Source of the DNA: Dichotomopilus funicola
Taxonomy: Eukaryota; Ascomycota; Sordariomycetes; Sordariales; Chaetomiaceae
DNA: 64,000 nt
NCBI RefSeq assembly: GCF_033296635.1
Contig: NW_026944027.1
Location: forward strand, 62,001 to 126,000
Reading direction: 5' to 3'
The notes under the pieces are model-generated. The model worked only from the letters and a program-made list of their open reading frames with translations, was not told where the DNA came from and did no database searches. The translations under genes were made by a program, and so were the position numbers. Positions 12,930-23,726 of the stretch are shown piece after piece. Each line of letters starts with the position of its first letter. Position 1 is the first letter of the stretch.

Positions 12930-14340
12930 ATGGAACAACATCTAAACTGCAACGTACAGGAATGTAACTCCCAATTAATGAACCAAGCAGTGGTTACTGT
13001 GTGCAGGTATGTCAGCCTCAATGCCCAAGGCTCTACTGCATTCAACTTACGTTTCTCAAGCCATGTCATATGTTCACGGTGTGCAAACAACCATGGGCTT
13101 GCCGGATCCGCCCCGTTTACTTGCCCGGTTTGTAGCCAGTCTTTGGGAGTTTCTGAAGTGTGCGAGCAGGTTCTCCAGCCCTCAGAAGAATGGAAATCGG
13201 TTGCCCTCAGCGGACTCAGCCCGACGATCGTCATGGAGTGCGCAGGGAGGGCGTTAGGGTTTTGGTCCTACCAAATGACAAACCAGATGTTTGTTTCTCC
13301 TTGCCCAATTTAAGCCTTGCTGGGCTATGACTTACTCCTGGAAGCTCATACCAAGTGCGGAAGAACAGCAAATTGAAGGACTATTGCGCAGAACTCCAAG
13401 GGGAGATTGAGAACATATGGGGCCAGGCAAACCAGAGGATAGGGACATTGACGGTCAAAATACGAGGTTAATATGTTCTAGGCTTCGAATATGGTGAGCA
13501 CGGCTAATAAGTGACTTCTTAGATATGGAACGGGAAGAGCATGATTTACGACGCCAATGTGAAGAGCTTCGCCTCACACTGGAAAATCGAACTAGGGAAT
13601 TGACGCAATCTCAAGAATTATACAGCAAACTAAAGCAACGAGTATTGATCGACCAGAGTCAACAAACACCTCCCGCCGCGCTGAGATCGCAAACTCCAAT
13701 GCGGCCGCACGATACAATCGCTTCAACTCATGTGCAAGTCCCACAACTCCCTATCTCGGCCCAACACGCCAACCATGGCCTAGGGCGCCCTAACTATTTC
13801 CCCGCAAGCCCGGGACAACCAAGAGCACAAACTAGGTCAAACCTTATAGCAGACTGGAACAGGCCTACGTCTTACCCCCGTAAGATCCAATGCCCATCAA
13901 TGGGTCTTCATTATGGGACTAACCTTCTGAGAATAGGAGTACCTGCCACGCCATTAAATAAGCCACAATTTACCACCCCTAAGTCATTAGCCTTCCAGTC
14001 GACGCCCAAAACGGGGGGTTCAGCGATGCTATCTAGACCGGGACCGGGCCAGCTTTACCAGGCGGCAGCAGGCCCTCAAAGTGTCGGAAGCAGCGGCCTG
14101 AGAGGGCTTTCCACGGCGAATTTAGGGGTTGCCGGCATTAAACGCTCCGCAAGTTGGGGAAATATTGATGTTCCTGGCCCTTCCTTTGGACAGTTAGGAG
14201 GTTCGCACCGTTCTGCTCCACATTCTTGGTTTCTCAAGCTAATCCATCCAGGCGTATCTCGCACACCCCCTGTGCCAAAGACAAGACAGGAAGAATTACA
14301 CCACTTCGAACCTCCTGGGCAAATATTTCAACGTCCATGA
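12930..14340 (+). CDS. hei10: Hei10/CCNB1IP1-type RING and coiled-coil meiotic crossover protein
   Basis: Probable ubiquitin/SUMO-ligase-like protein that accumulates on synapsed meiotic chromosomes and marks crossover sites (known for Hei10 in Sordaria, plants and mammals). Four exons, 12930-13006, 13061-13288, 13345-13466 and 13523-14340, join in phase to 414 residues. The RING spans residues 7-50: C7, C12, C25, H27, C30, C33, C47, C50. A conserved stretch follows (PSEEW, then LSP, then RALGFWSYQ) that lines up with animal HEI10 (PSEEY, RALAFWTYQ). Next comes a coiled coil at about residues 115-190 and a Ser/Pro/Gln-rich tail. The third intron has an unusual GTTAAT donor but a good CTAAT branch. 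Codon choice is much less biased than in neighbouring genes, as expected for a rapidly evolving meiotic gene. The C-terminal end is the least certain part. Confidence 0.82.
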
Positions 14341-15348
14341 TCTGATTGCCTATGGCTACCGGGCGACCCTGAACGACTCTACCTGTAAATGCAAAAGAGG
14401 GCCACGATCGCGTATCATCACCGAATCATGAAACTCACGAAATTCCTGGACGCATCGTGTCGATGCTCAACCACCCTAAGTCCCGCCTAATTACTAAACT
14501 GGTTTCGTACACGATAGTTAGCCCTCGCGTGCGGAATCGGTAGAAGCCACACGGCCAAGGGTTAGGCAGTTCATTCAAAGTTAGGCACCCGCAAGTGGGA
14601 GAATAGGAGAGGATTTGTCACCAGTGACATAATAGGGGCGTCTGTTGAGTTTCGGGACTTAACTTAGTTTGAATGGGTAAACCTATTCCCGCATGAAGTG
14701 CCCGTCGGTGGTTGTCTATCACACTGAGGTATAGTTGATGAAATTTACGTTCAAGCTATTTGTCACTCTTAAATCACTGCAGAGTGCCGACTGCGGAGTA
14801 CGGCCATCCTACAAAAAGCTAGGTGTGCTGAGTTACATCCCTAATTTGTCGCGAGACGCCCCTCAAGGACGTAATCAGGTAGAAAGAGATATGGCAGATG
14901 TAGATACTACAGGTTATTCTATACTAGGTATGTATCTATCTAGCCTCTGCCGCGGCATTCTGGCCAAAATAACCATAGGCACTTTTTGTAGGTAAGGAAG
15001 TCAGTGATGTACATCGGTAGCCAAACCCAAGCCAACACGATGTGCTCGGTCGCGCTGGCTCTCAATCCCATACAAAGCACTGAAACAGTCATTAAAAGGT
15101 ATCAACACACATGCTCATAACGTATTAACAGAGGGGTATCTCACGCAACCCTTAACCACAACAGCAACAACGCCTAAATACCCCATCACGCCACATTTGC
15201 ACACCCCGCCATCTAGTGATGAAGTAACATGCACAAGAAAAAGGAGATGCCGTGAACTCATGAGGACATTTTATCGCTTTTCCTCCCACATTCCTGACCT
15301 CGCTTCCTTTTTACCCTTACTGTTCCATTATGGTTCCTTCAACCCACT
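14341..15348. other. Intergenic region between converging hei10 and cho2
   Basis: About 1 kb between two converging 3' ends, with mixed, A+T-richer composition. The one open frame inside (14735-14995, plus) has no family resemblance. No RNA gene was recognised. Confidence 0.5.
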
Positions 15349-18300
15349 TTACAGCGCGTTCGGGAACTTGTCCCGAACAGGGGTGGAGGGACTCTGTCTC
15401 TCAGACATACTGTACGGTGCCTGTGTGATACATTCATCAGCATCTTGCCTTCTTCCAATGACAGAGCAGCCGGGGGCGAGCGGGGACAAAGATGAATAAA
15501 AGCTTACCAGGACTTCCTTCGCACTGCACACACGCCAGGCCAGTTTCCGCACCGTCCCATCAGCCGGCACAACCGCCGGCGCAAACTCGACACCAAACAT
15601 GTGATGAATGGCATACACGACGCGCTTAGCATACTTGCTGTCTCTCTCCACATGTGCGCCGAACCGCTCCTCCACTGTGGCTGGCGCGATGTCCGGGTCA
15701 CGATCCAAACAGTTACGCACAATCGGCAGTAGTGCGGCCTCGACGTCTTGAGGCCGCGCCGCGGCTTCGATTCCGCTGTCCTCGTCATCAACCTTGGCCA
15801 GGCGGACCTCGAAGGGCTCGGAAATCGACATGACGTTGTGGGCACCAGCGTGGTGGTAACGGAACTCGAAGACACCCTGGGTCCACCAAAGCTTGTCACC
15901 TTCAAAGACCATCTCGCCCTGGACGAGGTCGACGTCGGGGGAAGCCGTGGAACCGGTGGCTGGGCGGTCAAAGGAGACGATACCCTGGTCGGTGCTAGTG
16001 TCATATTCGTTGGCGCAGGTCGGAACCCAGCGGCCGAGCGAGGGGACCTCGGTTACGTCGCGCGACCGGTTGTCGGTGACCATGTACAGGCCGACCCAGT
16101 CCTTCTTGCTGTGGTTGACAGGGGCGGTCCACTTGACGCGGATTGGGGCGCCATACTCAAACACCTTGGTCTTCACGGGCTTAGCAACGCGGGCGGTTGC
16201 GCTTTCTTTGCCGGTGGCCTTCTCGTCGCCGCCCACAAGGGGTGTGCTCTCCATGGAGATGCTGTAGTGCTTGGGGTCGTAGCCGGCGAGGTCGGGGGAG
16301 ATACGGCTGAGAGTAAGACGGGCCGGGTACTTGTTGAACAACGCAGAGGTGTCCCGGGCGATAGTGGATGAGCCGGTTCCCAGCCTTGTGCGCGCAACGT
16401 CGACAAAGTCGTCGAAGAAATGCTTGGAATCCTCCCATACCTTGTCCACGCTCATCTGTAGCCCCTTGACAGGGCGAGGAAGCGAGCGCTTGATGAACTT
16501 GGTCAGACCAGCCTCCTTGCGCAGGTTCTCGCCATAAATCTTTTGCATGTGAGGCTTCTCGACATACGAGATGAAACCGAGCGTCAAGATGTGCCCAATG
16601 AGAGCAATCAAGAAGATGGCACGACTCCAGGTAATAAGAGCCATACCCCACAATCCGGCAGTACCAATGATGCGCTCCGGGTTGTTGAGGAACCGGTAAA
16701 TGGACTTGTAGGTCAGCTTTCCGGTGCTATCAAAGAAGAAGTCACCGTAGAACCAGCCAAACTCGCCCAGGGACTCGTAAATACTTGTAGCGGTCCAGAT
16801 CTGGAGTGCCACCAAGCTCAGGCCAACCACATGCTTGAGAAGGACCCAGCCATAGCCCCAATCTGCCGGATAATGGTACATCTTCCAGCAGGCAGCGAGG
16901 AAGGAGGCATGGCAAAGGGTCATGCTCAAGTGGTACATGCCCCTCCACTGGCGCCAAGCTTCGTTTGCAGTTTCACCAAATTTGAGGAAGTGCCTCGTGA
17001 ACATCTTCTCGTTTGACTGTTTGGTGAGGATGATACCAAGACCAATTGAGTACCACAGCCGCCAAACAATGGCGTTAATAACAAAGAGGGCCTGGTAGAG
17101 GGACGTGGGTGGGGTCACAAGGGCGAGAGCGGCAAAACAGGCGACGAGGAGTAGGGAAGTGTAATCCGTAATGCGGAACGGGTCAAAGTTCTTGATCCCC
17201 ACCATGTTGTGAACCGGGAGAGGAGTGCCTGGGGCCGTGGTCGCCTTTTTGGATTCCGGACCGGTTTCAGCGTGGACACTAGCCCCAGACTCGGCGCGTT
17301 GTCGGGGCGGGGGTGGGTTGTATATTTTTTCGATGTGGGGGTTCTCGACAATGGCGAGGAAAGCAAACTGGGCAGCATGTGCAAGAATGGAAATAAACAG
17401 CACATCGTAGCTCGCAGCCATCGTAGAGATGCCATAGTACCCGGCATAGCCGATGGAGTACATGGGATGGGGGGCCATCTCGAACACACCGTCGAATGTA
17501 AGCTCCTGCTCGATGAGGTAGAAGAAGTCTGGCATGTGTGAGCTACGTTATGTGGCAATTGCTTGGACTCAATGTGGGTTAAAACTTACCACCCCAGTAC
17601 CAGGCGTAATCTTTGACGACCCGATGCGCGTCAAGCTTCACCCACAGATTGAAACCAACGAGAGCAATGCCAATGACCCAACGGGCAGCAGCAATGACAA
17701 ACCCTTCGCCCTCCGGCCGGTGGGCACAAACGATAGCAAATAGACAGTACGAGACAAAGTCGCACATGAGAATAAGATCGACCACGCGGCGGAAGACAAG
17801 CCAAGTGTTGTACTCCAGGGGGGCCTGTGCCATCTTGTAGTCGTTAGGAATTTTGGCCTCGAGCTCAGTCTCAAGGAACTTGTAGAGCCATGGGCGGGGG
17901 TTCTTCCCGGTGGAGGGGTTCTCAAAAAGGTTCAAGCGTTTGGCCCAAGTGACAAGAAGCTTGTACTTGGACTGAACTGTCAAGAGGTAGCCGATTCCCA
18001 CGTTGTACGAGGCGCGCCAGAAGAGGAAGATGCATGCGAAGAACGGTCGTTTGAGGCTCGAAGGGAGGGCGTACGCGGTCCAAATGTGAAGGGCGAGAAT
18101 AGCGAGCACGACGACATCGGAAAGATTCTTGGGTTCGCGGGGGTCTAGGAGCTGCGAGACCATGTCGTGTGTTTCGGGGACGACAAAGACTATACATCAA
18201 ACACCAATGTCAGTATCTCTGTTGGGCTCGAATATGACGAAGGAGGGTCAAGAAATCCTAACATACCAGTCCCGTCCGGGGTACGCCCATACGTCTTTGT

Positions 18301-18447
18301 GAGACGAGGCTCTCCATTGTGTTCCTCCGTTATAGACTCGGTCTCCTCACTTGCTTGTGAGGTGGCGCTCACGGACGTCGACGATGGTGTGCGGTTGCGT
18401 TGGCGGACATGGTCCGGCCCGGCAGCCCAGGCGGACGATGCGCTCAT
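15349..18447 (-). CDS. cho2: Phosphatidylethanolamine N-methyltransferase (CHO2/PEMT)
   Basis: Endoplasmic-reticulum integral membrane enzyme that transfers a methyl group from S-adenosylmethionine to phosphatidylethanolamine, the first step of phosphatidylcholine synthesis by methylation. Four exons (18447-18267, 18189-17590, 17528-15508, 15420-15349) give 957 residues, the usual size for fungal CHO2. Family marks include GRTPDGT and MVSQLLDPREPKNLSD near the N-terminus, repeated hydrophobic segments in both halves, and PHPMYSIGYAGYYG, the methyltransferase-type HPMY motif. A soluble C-terminal domain begins after about residue 690. The last intron (15507-15421, 87 bases) is a multiple of three with no stop, so unspliced RNA would encode 29 extra residues. 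Splicing joins KEVL to APYSMS. Confidence 0.95.
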
Positions 18448-19767
18448 TCTCAGGGTTCGGTGTTGAATACCGATTTCAGCAGAGACAAGCGTTGAGCTTT
18501 GCTCGCATCACCAGAGCGGCAGTGATGTCTGTTGTGGTGTTGATTACACCAGTGCGAATTGAGTAGAATTGGGAGGAGAGCGAAAGCGACGTGAGCGAGG
18601 GGTCCGGGAACAATCGACTCGTGTGACCCAGGCACAGCCAACAGATCTCGTAACGCCAAGACAGTTTAGACTTTGCCGTGCCGTCAAGCGTGGGTTTGTC
18701 GTATCGCACTTTTTGTCGGTCGAATTTGCCGCTGACACACGCACTCAACTTTGGAAAAAAGAGTTGCAAAAGAAAGCGATTGAAGCTTGCGGCAGCTGTA
18801 AAAGATACTCAACCTAAGGAGAGGCTCAAAGAAAGCTACGGTGAAGGTTGGAGCCAGCTGGCCCAACAAACTCGACCAGGGTTCCTGCTTTTCTTCACAT
18901 GCCTCGATGGAGCAGTTTTTGTGGGTGCCCACTAGTGCCCATGGGGCCACGATACCAGCCAGTGAGATGCTCTTCGGTGACGTTGAAAGAGACCCGCATT
19001 GTGTTCTTTGGTTCCAGGGCATTCTATCAGGGCATTTTGGCTTGTGTGGCAACTTGTAGGCAAGACATTCGTGAGCTAAGCCCTTTATGGCGGGCCAAGC
19101 TGGCTCAAAGAAAGACTGGTTTTGGAGGCTCGTGGGCAAAAAAGGTACCATGTTTCATGTTGCATTGAGCTTTGATCTCATCGAAAGCCGGCAAGCCGGG
19201 TCCAGCAAGGAAGCTCGGGAGTCGGCAGGCACAGCCCAATGACCCCTCCAAAACTGCTGTGACCTTGCCCAACGCCGTCGCCGTGCATATCTGCCAGCGT
19301 GCCATTGGGTTTGATGAGGTTCTCATGCCTCAACCGCCCCCAAACCGTTGGCCAGCTGTTGCCAGCTGTTATCTTTTGACCCGACAGCTGTAGGTCTTTC
19401 CCCGGTGAGCTTGGTTCCTTGGCTCCCCAGGATTCCTCGACCTTCGCATAAAATTGACGGACAGGCATTTCCCTCGCCCAACATGAACCTAGTCCTTTGC
19501 TCTTATGGCGGGGAAATGTTTTCCTATCCCGCCGGTAGGAAGGACTGTGACTCAGAAAAGAGAAAAAATTGGAAGGTAGGTTTGGTGGGAGTTATAAGTG
19601 GCACGCCCGTCGGATATTGCTTGTGGTTCCTCCCTCCTCTGGTGCTTCTTTGTCGAGTGATCCTCACCACACCACCCGTTCACTCGTTTATTACCAAACA
19701 AAAATACAAAAATAATAAAAGAAATAATACAAAAGGCCTTTTCTACAGGCTGTCCACTCATTTTTAA
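18448..19767. promoter_or_regulatory. Divergent intergenic region, cho2 / small unknown gene
   Basis: A 1.3-kb gap with starts facing outward on both sides. It holds no convincing reading frame. A perfect two-copy direct repeat lies at 19351-19370. No specific operator is assigned. Confidence 0.4.
19351..19370. repeat. Two-copy direct repeat GCCAGCTGTT
   Basis: Two adjacent perfect copies of a 10-base unit containing CAGCTG, about 400 bases upstream of the start of the small unknown gene. CAGCTG is an E-box-type hexamer, so a binding site is possible but untested. Confidence 0.6.
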
Positions 19768-20328
19768 ATGTTCCGCTCATCTAAAACCCCAACGTCTTCC
19801 TCAACCGCCAACCCAATGGCCCGCCCGATCAACACCACCTCGCAGGACAACCCCTCCTCCCCCACGGAGCACGACCCCTCCTCCGCGTCTTCCAAGCCCC
19901 TCCCGGACCCCGCTACTTCCCAGGTCCACCACCGACGGCCCGGGACCTCAGGGACGCTCGCGGCTCTCCAAACCACAAGGCGCCAGGCCTCGGAGAAGTT
20001 CCGTCAAGCCGATCGCGCAGAGCGTACCTACCGCGCGACAAAGTGGTCGGCAGCGGCGCGGGCCAACCGAGCTGAGGCTGGAGACCACTTCCGCCAGTCA
20101 CGCCAGCACTTCACGTTGGGGTGCCGGCTGCTCGTGGAGGCGGTGCGGGGCTGGCCATACGTGCTGCGCGAGCGGCGCGAAGCGAGGAGGGTCAAGGCAG
20201 AGGAGGCGAAGAGGAAGAAGGTGTTGGAGATGAAGAAACGGTTGGATGAGAAACTGGGAGAGGCGAAAGATGAGGATCGGGAAGGGAAGAAGGATGTTGA
20301 GGGAGAAAAGGGGGCGAAAACCGTCTAA
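19768..20328 (+). CDS. Small unknown protein, charged C-terminal helix
   Basis: Single-exon frame of 186 residues; I do not recognise its family. It is supported by ATG context, strong C/G third-position bias like the surrounding genes, and non-random layout. Residues 1-60 are Ser/Thr/Pro-rich and probably disordered. Residues 65-130 are Ala/Arg/Gln-rich and likely helical, with a short hydrophobic patch (GCRLLVEAVRGWPYVL). The last 60 residues are Lys/Glu-rich and probably form one long helix. There is no signal peptide or clear membrane span; the hydrophobic patch could be amphipathic. A mitochondrial location is possible but unsupported. Confidence 0.6.
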   Translation: MFRSSKTPTSSSTANPMARPINTTSQDNPSSPTEHDPSSASSKPLPDPATSQVHHRRPGTSGTLAALQTTRRQASEKFRQADRAERTYRATKWSAAARANRAEAGDHFRQSRQHFTLGCRLLVEAVRGWPYVLRERREARRVKAEEAKRKKVLEMKKRLDEKLGEAKDEDREGKKDVEGEKGAKTV

Positions 20329-21390
20329 AGAGCCCGGGGATGAGGAACGCTGAAAGCTAGGAAAGGAAGAGGGCGATATACTCACGGACAGACCTGTGCG
20401 AACCGCATACATGCTATGTGGTTTCCATTCCTTGCCCTTCCCTCACTTCATCAGGGCCATTCACGTTATCTTTTCTTTTCTTGCTGTTCTCCTAAAACGT
20501 TTTTTTGTCTGTCTCTTCCAGCCCTCCTACTCCCCCCTTTTTTGGGGTTCGGCGAAGCGAGCCTTTCCAAGACTGACTGTTTACTCAAGCCTACCACTCG
20601 TCACTACGGGCTTTCATCTTCAAAGCACCAAACACACTCCACTCTCTAACATATCTTTTTGTGTTCTCATTTCCTATCCTTTTTTCTTTATTATCTTGTT
20701 CTTCTCTGGTTGGCCACGGCCATAATACCTTTCTACTAATGACTTGACGAAGCATGATACGGTTTAGAAAGGGGCAATTAAAGGCAGGAGGATCTTCCTG
20801 ACTAGATGGGAATTGGGTTCATCGGGGAAGGAGGATTGATATTCTGCCTATGTTTGGAGTCCCTGCGTTACCGTCTGCTTTGTCCTTTTACAGCTTGTTT
20901 CTTGGAAGAAAACTTCGAGCGGATGCTCATATTAACCCAAAATATAAATATAAAATAAAAGTATGTTTGGCAAAGGATATTACCAGTTGGGTTTCAGCCA
21001 CGACGAGTTCCATCTACATAAATCATGTAGTAAATGTTCAATTTCTGTGCATTACGAGCCGAACCTCGGGTATGATTGAAAAATGAGCTTCAAATACAGT
21101 TGCGAACACACTGAGGATCGGGGAAGTTGAGGGACGGCCAGGCGGAATATGCCGCCATGAACAAGAGTTTTAACCAGGTAATTGTCACCTAGCTTCGCCG
21201 ATATTCCCCATTCTGCAATTGTCCGGCCCCTTCGCCCATGAGGCTGAATCCGACCTAGAAACCCCGAAACCCCACAGTCCATTGCTGCAACCGCAAAGCC
21301 AGCGGTACCCGATCCCCAACCCCCAATGCCTCGAGCCCATTTCCCCTAGAGCTCGCCCCAGTGACCTCCCATCCCCGGTGAATACCCCGT
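20329..21390. other. Intergenic region between converging genes
   Basis: About 1.06 kb between the small unknown gene and eIF3g, which converge. Pyrimidine-rich tracts (about 20450-20700) are probably 3' untranslated sequence. No gene or RNA was recognised. Confidence 0.5.
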
Positions 21391-22499
21391 TTACTGCGCC
21401 TTCTTCGCAAACTCCACTCTTAGGATCAGATGCCTGAAACCGAAACCGTCCATTTTGTTGCACGCCTTGACAGCATCGTCCCGATCCGCGTAGCTGATGA
21501 AAGCAAAACCCTTGGCCAGGCCCGTGTCGCGGTCCTTGGCCAGGAAGACACGCGTGACACGGCCGAACCGCTCGAACATATCACGCAGCTCTTGCTCCTC
21601 GGCCATCTCAGAGACCTATGAAAGATGGAGTGGTGAGCATGGGACCTGTGAACATGGGATTTTTCGGGGCAGTAACGCGGAATAAGGGGACGACGGAAGG
21701 GGAGGAGAGAAGTAGATGAGACTCACGTTTGTCACACGAAGCGTTGCCAAGTCGTCGCGCTCGCCATACTTGCCACCCATGCGCTCGCCCTGCGCACCCG
21801 CGCCGGCACGTAGCGCGGGCGGGACATACGAGCCCTTCTTCCCCGGCCCAGCAGTGCCCGCCGATGCGGGCCCAGCCGCCGCCGGCTCATCGCCCATACC
21901 GGCCGCTACATCGGCAGCACCGGCCTCGCCGATCGGCGCCATCGTGTCCTTGTAGGGACAGCGGGCCGTGAAATGTTCCCCGTTGCAAATACGGCACTTG
22001 ACCTTCTTGTCGCGTAGCTTGTCCTTCATAGCCTGGGCGTTGGGGTCGTTGGCCTCGTCCTTGGCCTCGCTGCGCCAGTTGACCGACGGGCGAAAGATGA
22101 TGTTCTCGCCAACGGTAGTGGTATCGGTGGCCGGGCCCGCCGGGTCGCTGGCCGAGTCGCCGAACTTGGCCCAGGTTTTGCGCTCAGCGACACGAGGGTT
22201 GACGACCTCGCGCCGGACGACGAACCGCACGCGCCGGGTCGCCTTCACCTTCTGGTTCAGCTCATTGTACCGATACTCGATGATTGTCCACGTTCCATCC
22301 TTGTTTTGGATCTTTTGCGGTGGAGGTAGGTCGGTCGTCGTCGGCGCCGTCGTCTCCTCGAGGTCTTCGTCGTCCGCCCAGTCGTGCCTACCGAGGGAAG
22401 GGGGGGTCAGTCAGTCAGTCGACACAAAAGAAAACGGATGGGAAGACAATAGGTTGCGGTGCGGGTTGGCGTCTTCACTCACTTAGTCTGAGCCGCCAT
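21391..22499 (-). CDS. tif35: Translation initiation factor eIF3 subunit g (TIF35)
   Basis: RNA-binding subunit of eIF3, acting in 40S scanning and reinitiation in the cytoplasm. Three exons (22499-22483, 22387-21727, 21615-21391) encode 300 residues, the family's normal size. The first exon is only 17 bases (MAAQT plus two bases of a Lys codon). A zinc knuckle, CRICNGEHFTARC (Cx2Cx4Hx4C), lies near residue 140. The C-terminal RRM runs from about residue 220 with RNP2 LRVTNVS and RNP1 KGFAFISY. The start is fixed by the GTGAGT donor directly after MAAQTK and the in-phase join to HDWADDED. Confidence 0.95.
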
Positions 22500-23726
22500 T
22501 TTAAAATAAAATATTTGTGATCGAGAATACCCCACTGCTCAAATGTTCGACTTCGTCGGTGTTGAAGGACGGGAGGTATGAGATCGGTCTTCTCGGGGTC
22601 GGGCGTTCTTGGTGGGGGTGGGGAGTTTGAACGGCCGCTGAATTTTTGGATATTCCAGTGTGGGGCAAAAATTGGTACATTGAGGGAGGCAATAAAAAGG
22701 CGGACGCGACTGGTTAAACGCACTGTGTACCGACCGACCGCATCTGTTACCTGACTCCCAAACCTATCGTGTTGTTCCGCTTGTCTTGCAAGCCACCGTC
22801 CACCCCGTACTGACCGAGACAGTTGCTGAAATCCAAAAGAAAAAAGAAAGAAAAAAGAAAGAAAGAAAAAAGAAAAAAAGAAAGGAAAAAAGGAAAAAAA
22901 GGATTCGATTCCCTACACTTCGACAGCCGCGAGGGGTACAAGCAGGCGAAGGAAATGAGCCGAAATCGCAGTTTGGGTAATAGGGTCCGTGAAAGCAGTG
23001 ATTCGTGTGTGACATATCGAGAGATTACAAGTTTATTTCGCTTTCCATAATGTAGTATATTACGTGTCTATTTTTGCAGGTCGGTGGGGATTCATTGCCT
23101 CTTGAGACGCTTTACGCTTTGCCGATGAGGCTCGACAACCCCTCGCAGAGTAAACACACCCCTGAAGAGGCTTGGAACGAACCACAAGCACACAACCTCG
23201 AACACATCACATCAAATGATCATATGACAGGTCTACTATTTCCTGATCTCTGAGGGTGAACAAATGGTACGCCCGGTAAATAGCAAAATACATAGCCTCC
23301 TTCCCAAAACACAACTAGGAAATCAAGATGTCTTCGTCGACCGTCATGCGCGGGGGTATAGCTTTCCTCATTCAATAACCCCAGCAACCAGCCAGACCCA
23401 ACATCCGAACCGACGCTTTACCTCCCATCCATTCCATTTTCATCATCAACGCCTGCCAACCCACGTTTCCGCCGACCCATATCACATGGTAGTTTAGGGG
23501 GGAAGCGACAAAAGGGAGATGGGGAAAAATAGGAGATCCTTCCTGCCATCGTCTCTGGTGTACCGGGATAACAAATATAACCAAGCTCAAAAAAATAAGA
23601 AAATATAGACATAAAATAAAGAAACCCATCGTTTGGAAGGCCACGACAAAGTTGGTATGTTAATTGTTTGGTTCAAAATCCATCGGTTAATACGATGAAT
23701 TTCCCAATACCAGTCGGGATGCTTCG
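22500..23726. other. Promoter side of tif35 and 3' flank of the PH gene
   Basis: A 1.2-kb gap without a credible reading frame. It contains the homopurine tract listed separately and A+T-rich sequence at 23550-23700, which is probably the 3' untranslated region of the PH-domain gene. Confidence 0.45.
22835..22903. repeat. 69-base pure A/G homopurine tract
   Basis: An uninterrupted purine run made of AAAG/AAAAG-like units, about 340 bases upstream of the eIF3g start. Homopurine tracts can exclude nucleosomes or form triplex DNA. Confidence 0.85.

Noticed and set aside
15748..16371. 207-codon plus-strand frame inside cho2
   Set aside because: Shadow of the codon-biased cho2 exon on the opposite strand.
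22895..22920. tRNA B-box-like string (GGATTCGATTCCC)
   Set aside because: No A-box or cloverleaf can be formed upstream, which is a pure A/G tract.
22747..22941. Phe/Ser/Leu-rich minus-strand frames resembling a membrane segment
   Set aside because: Translation of the homopurine tract; low complexity only.
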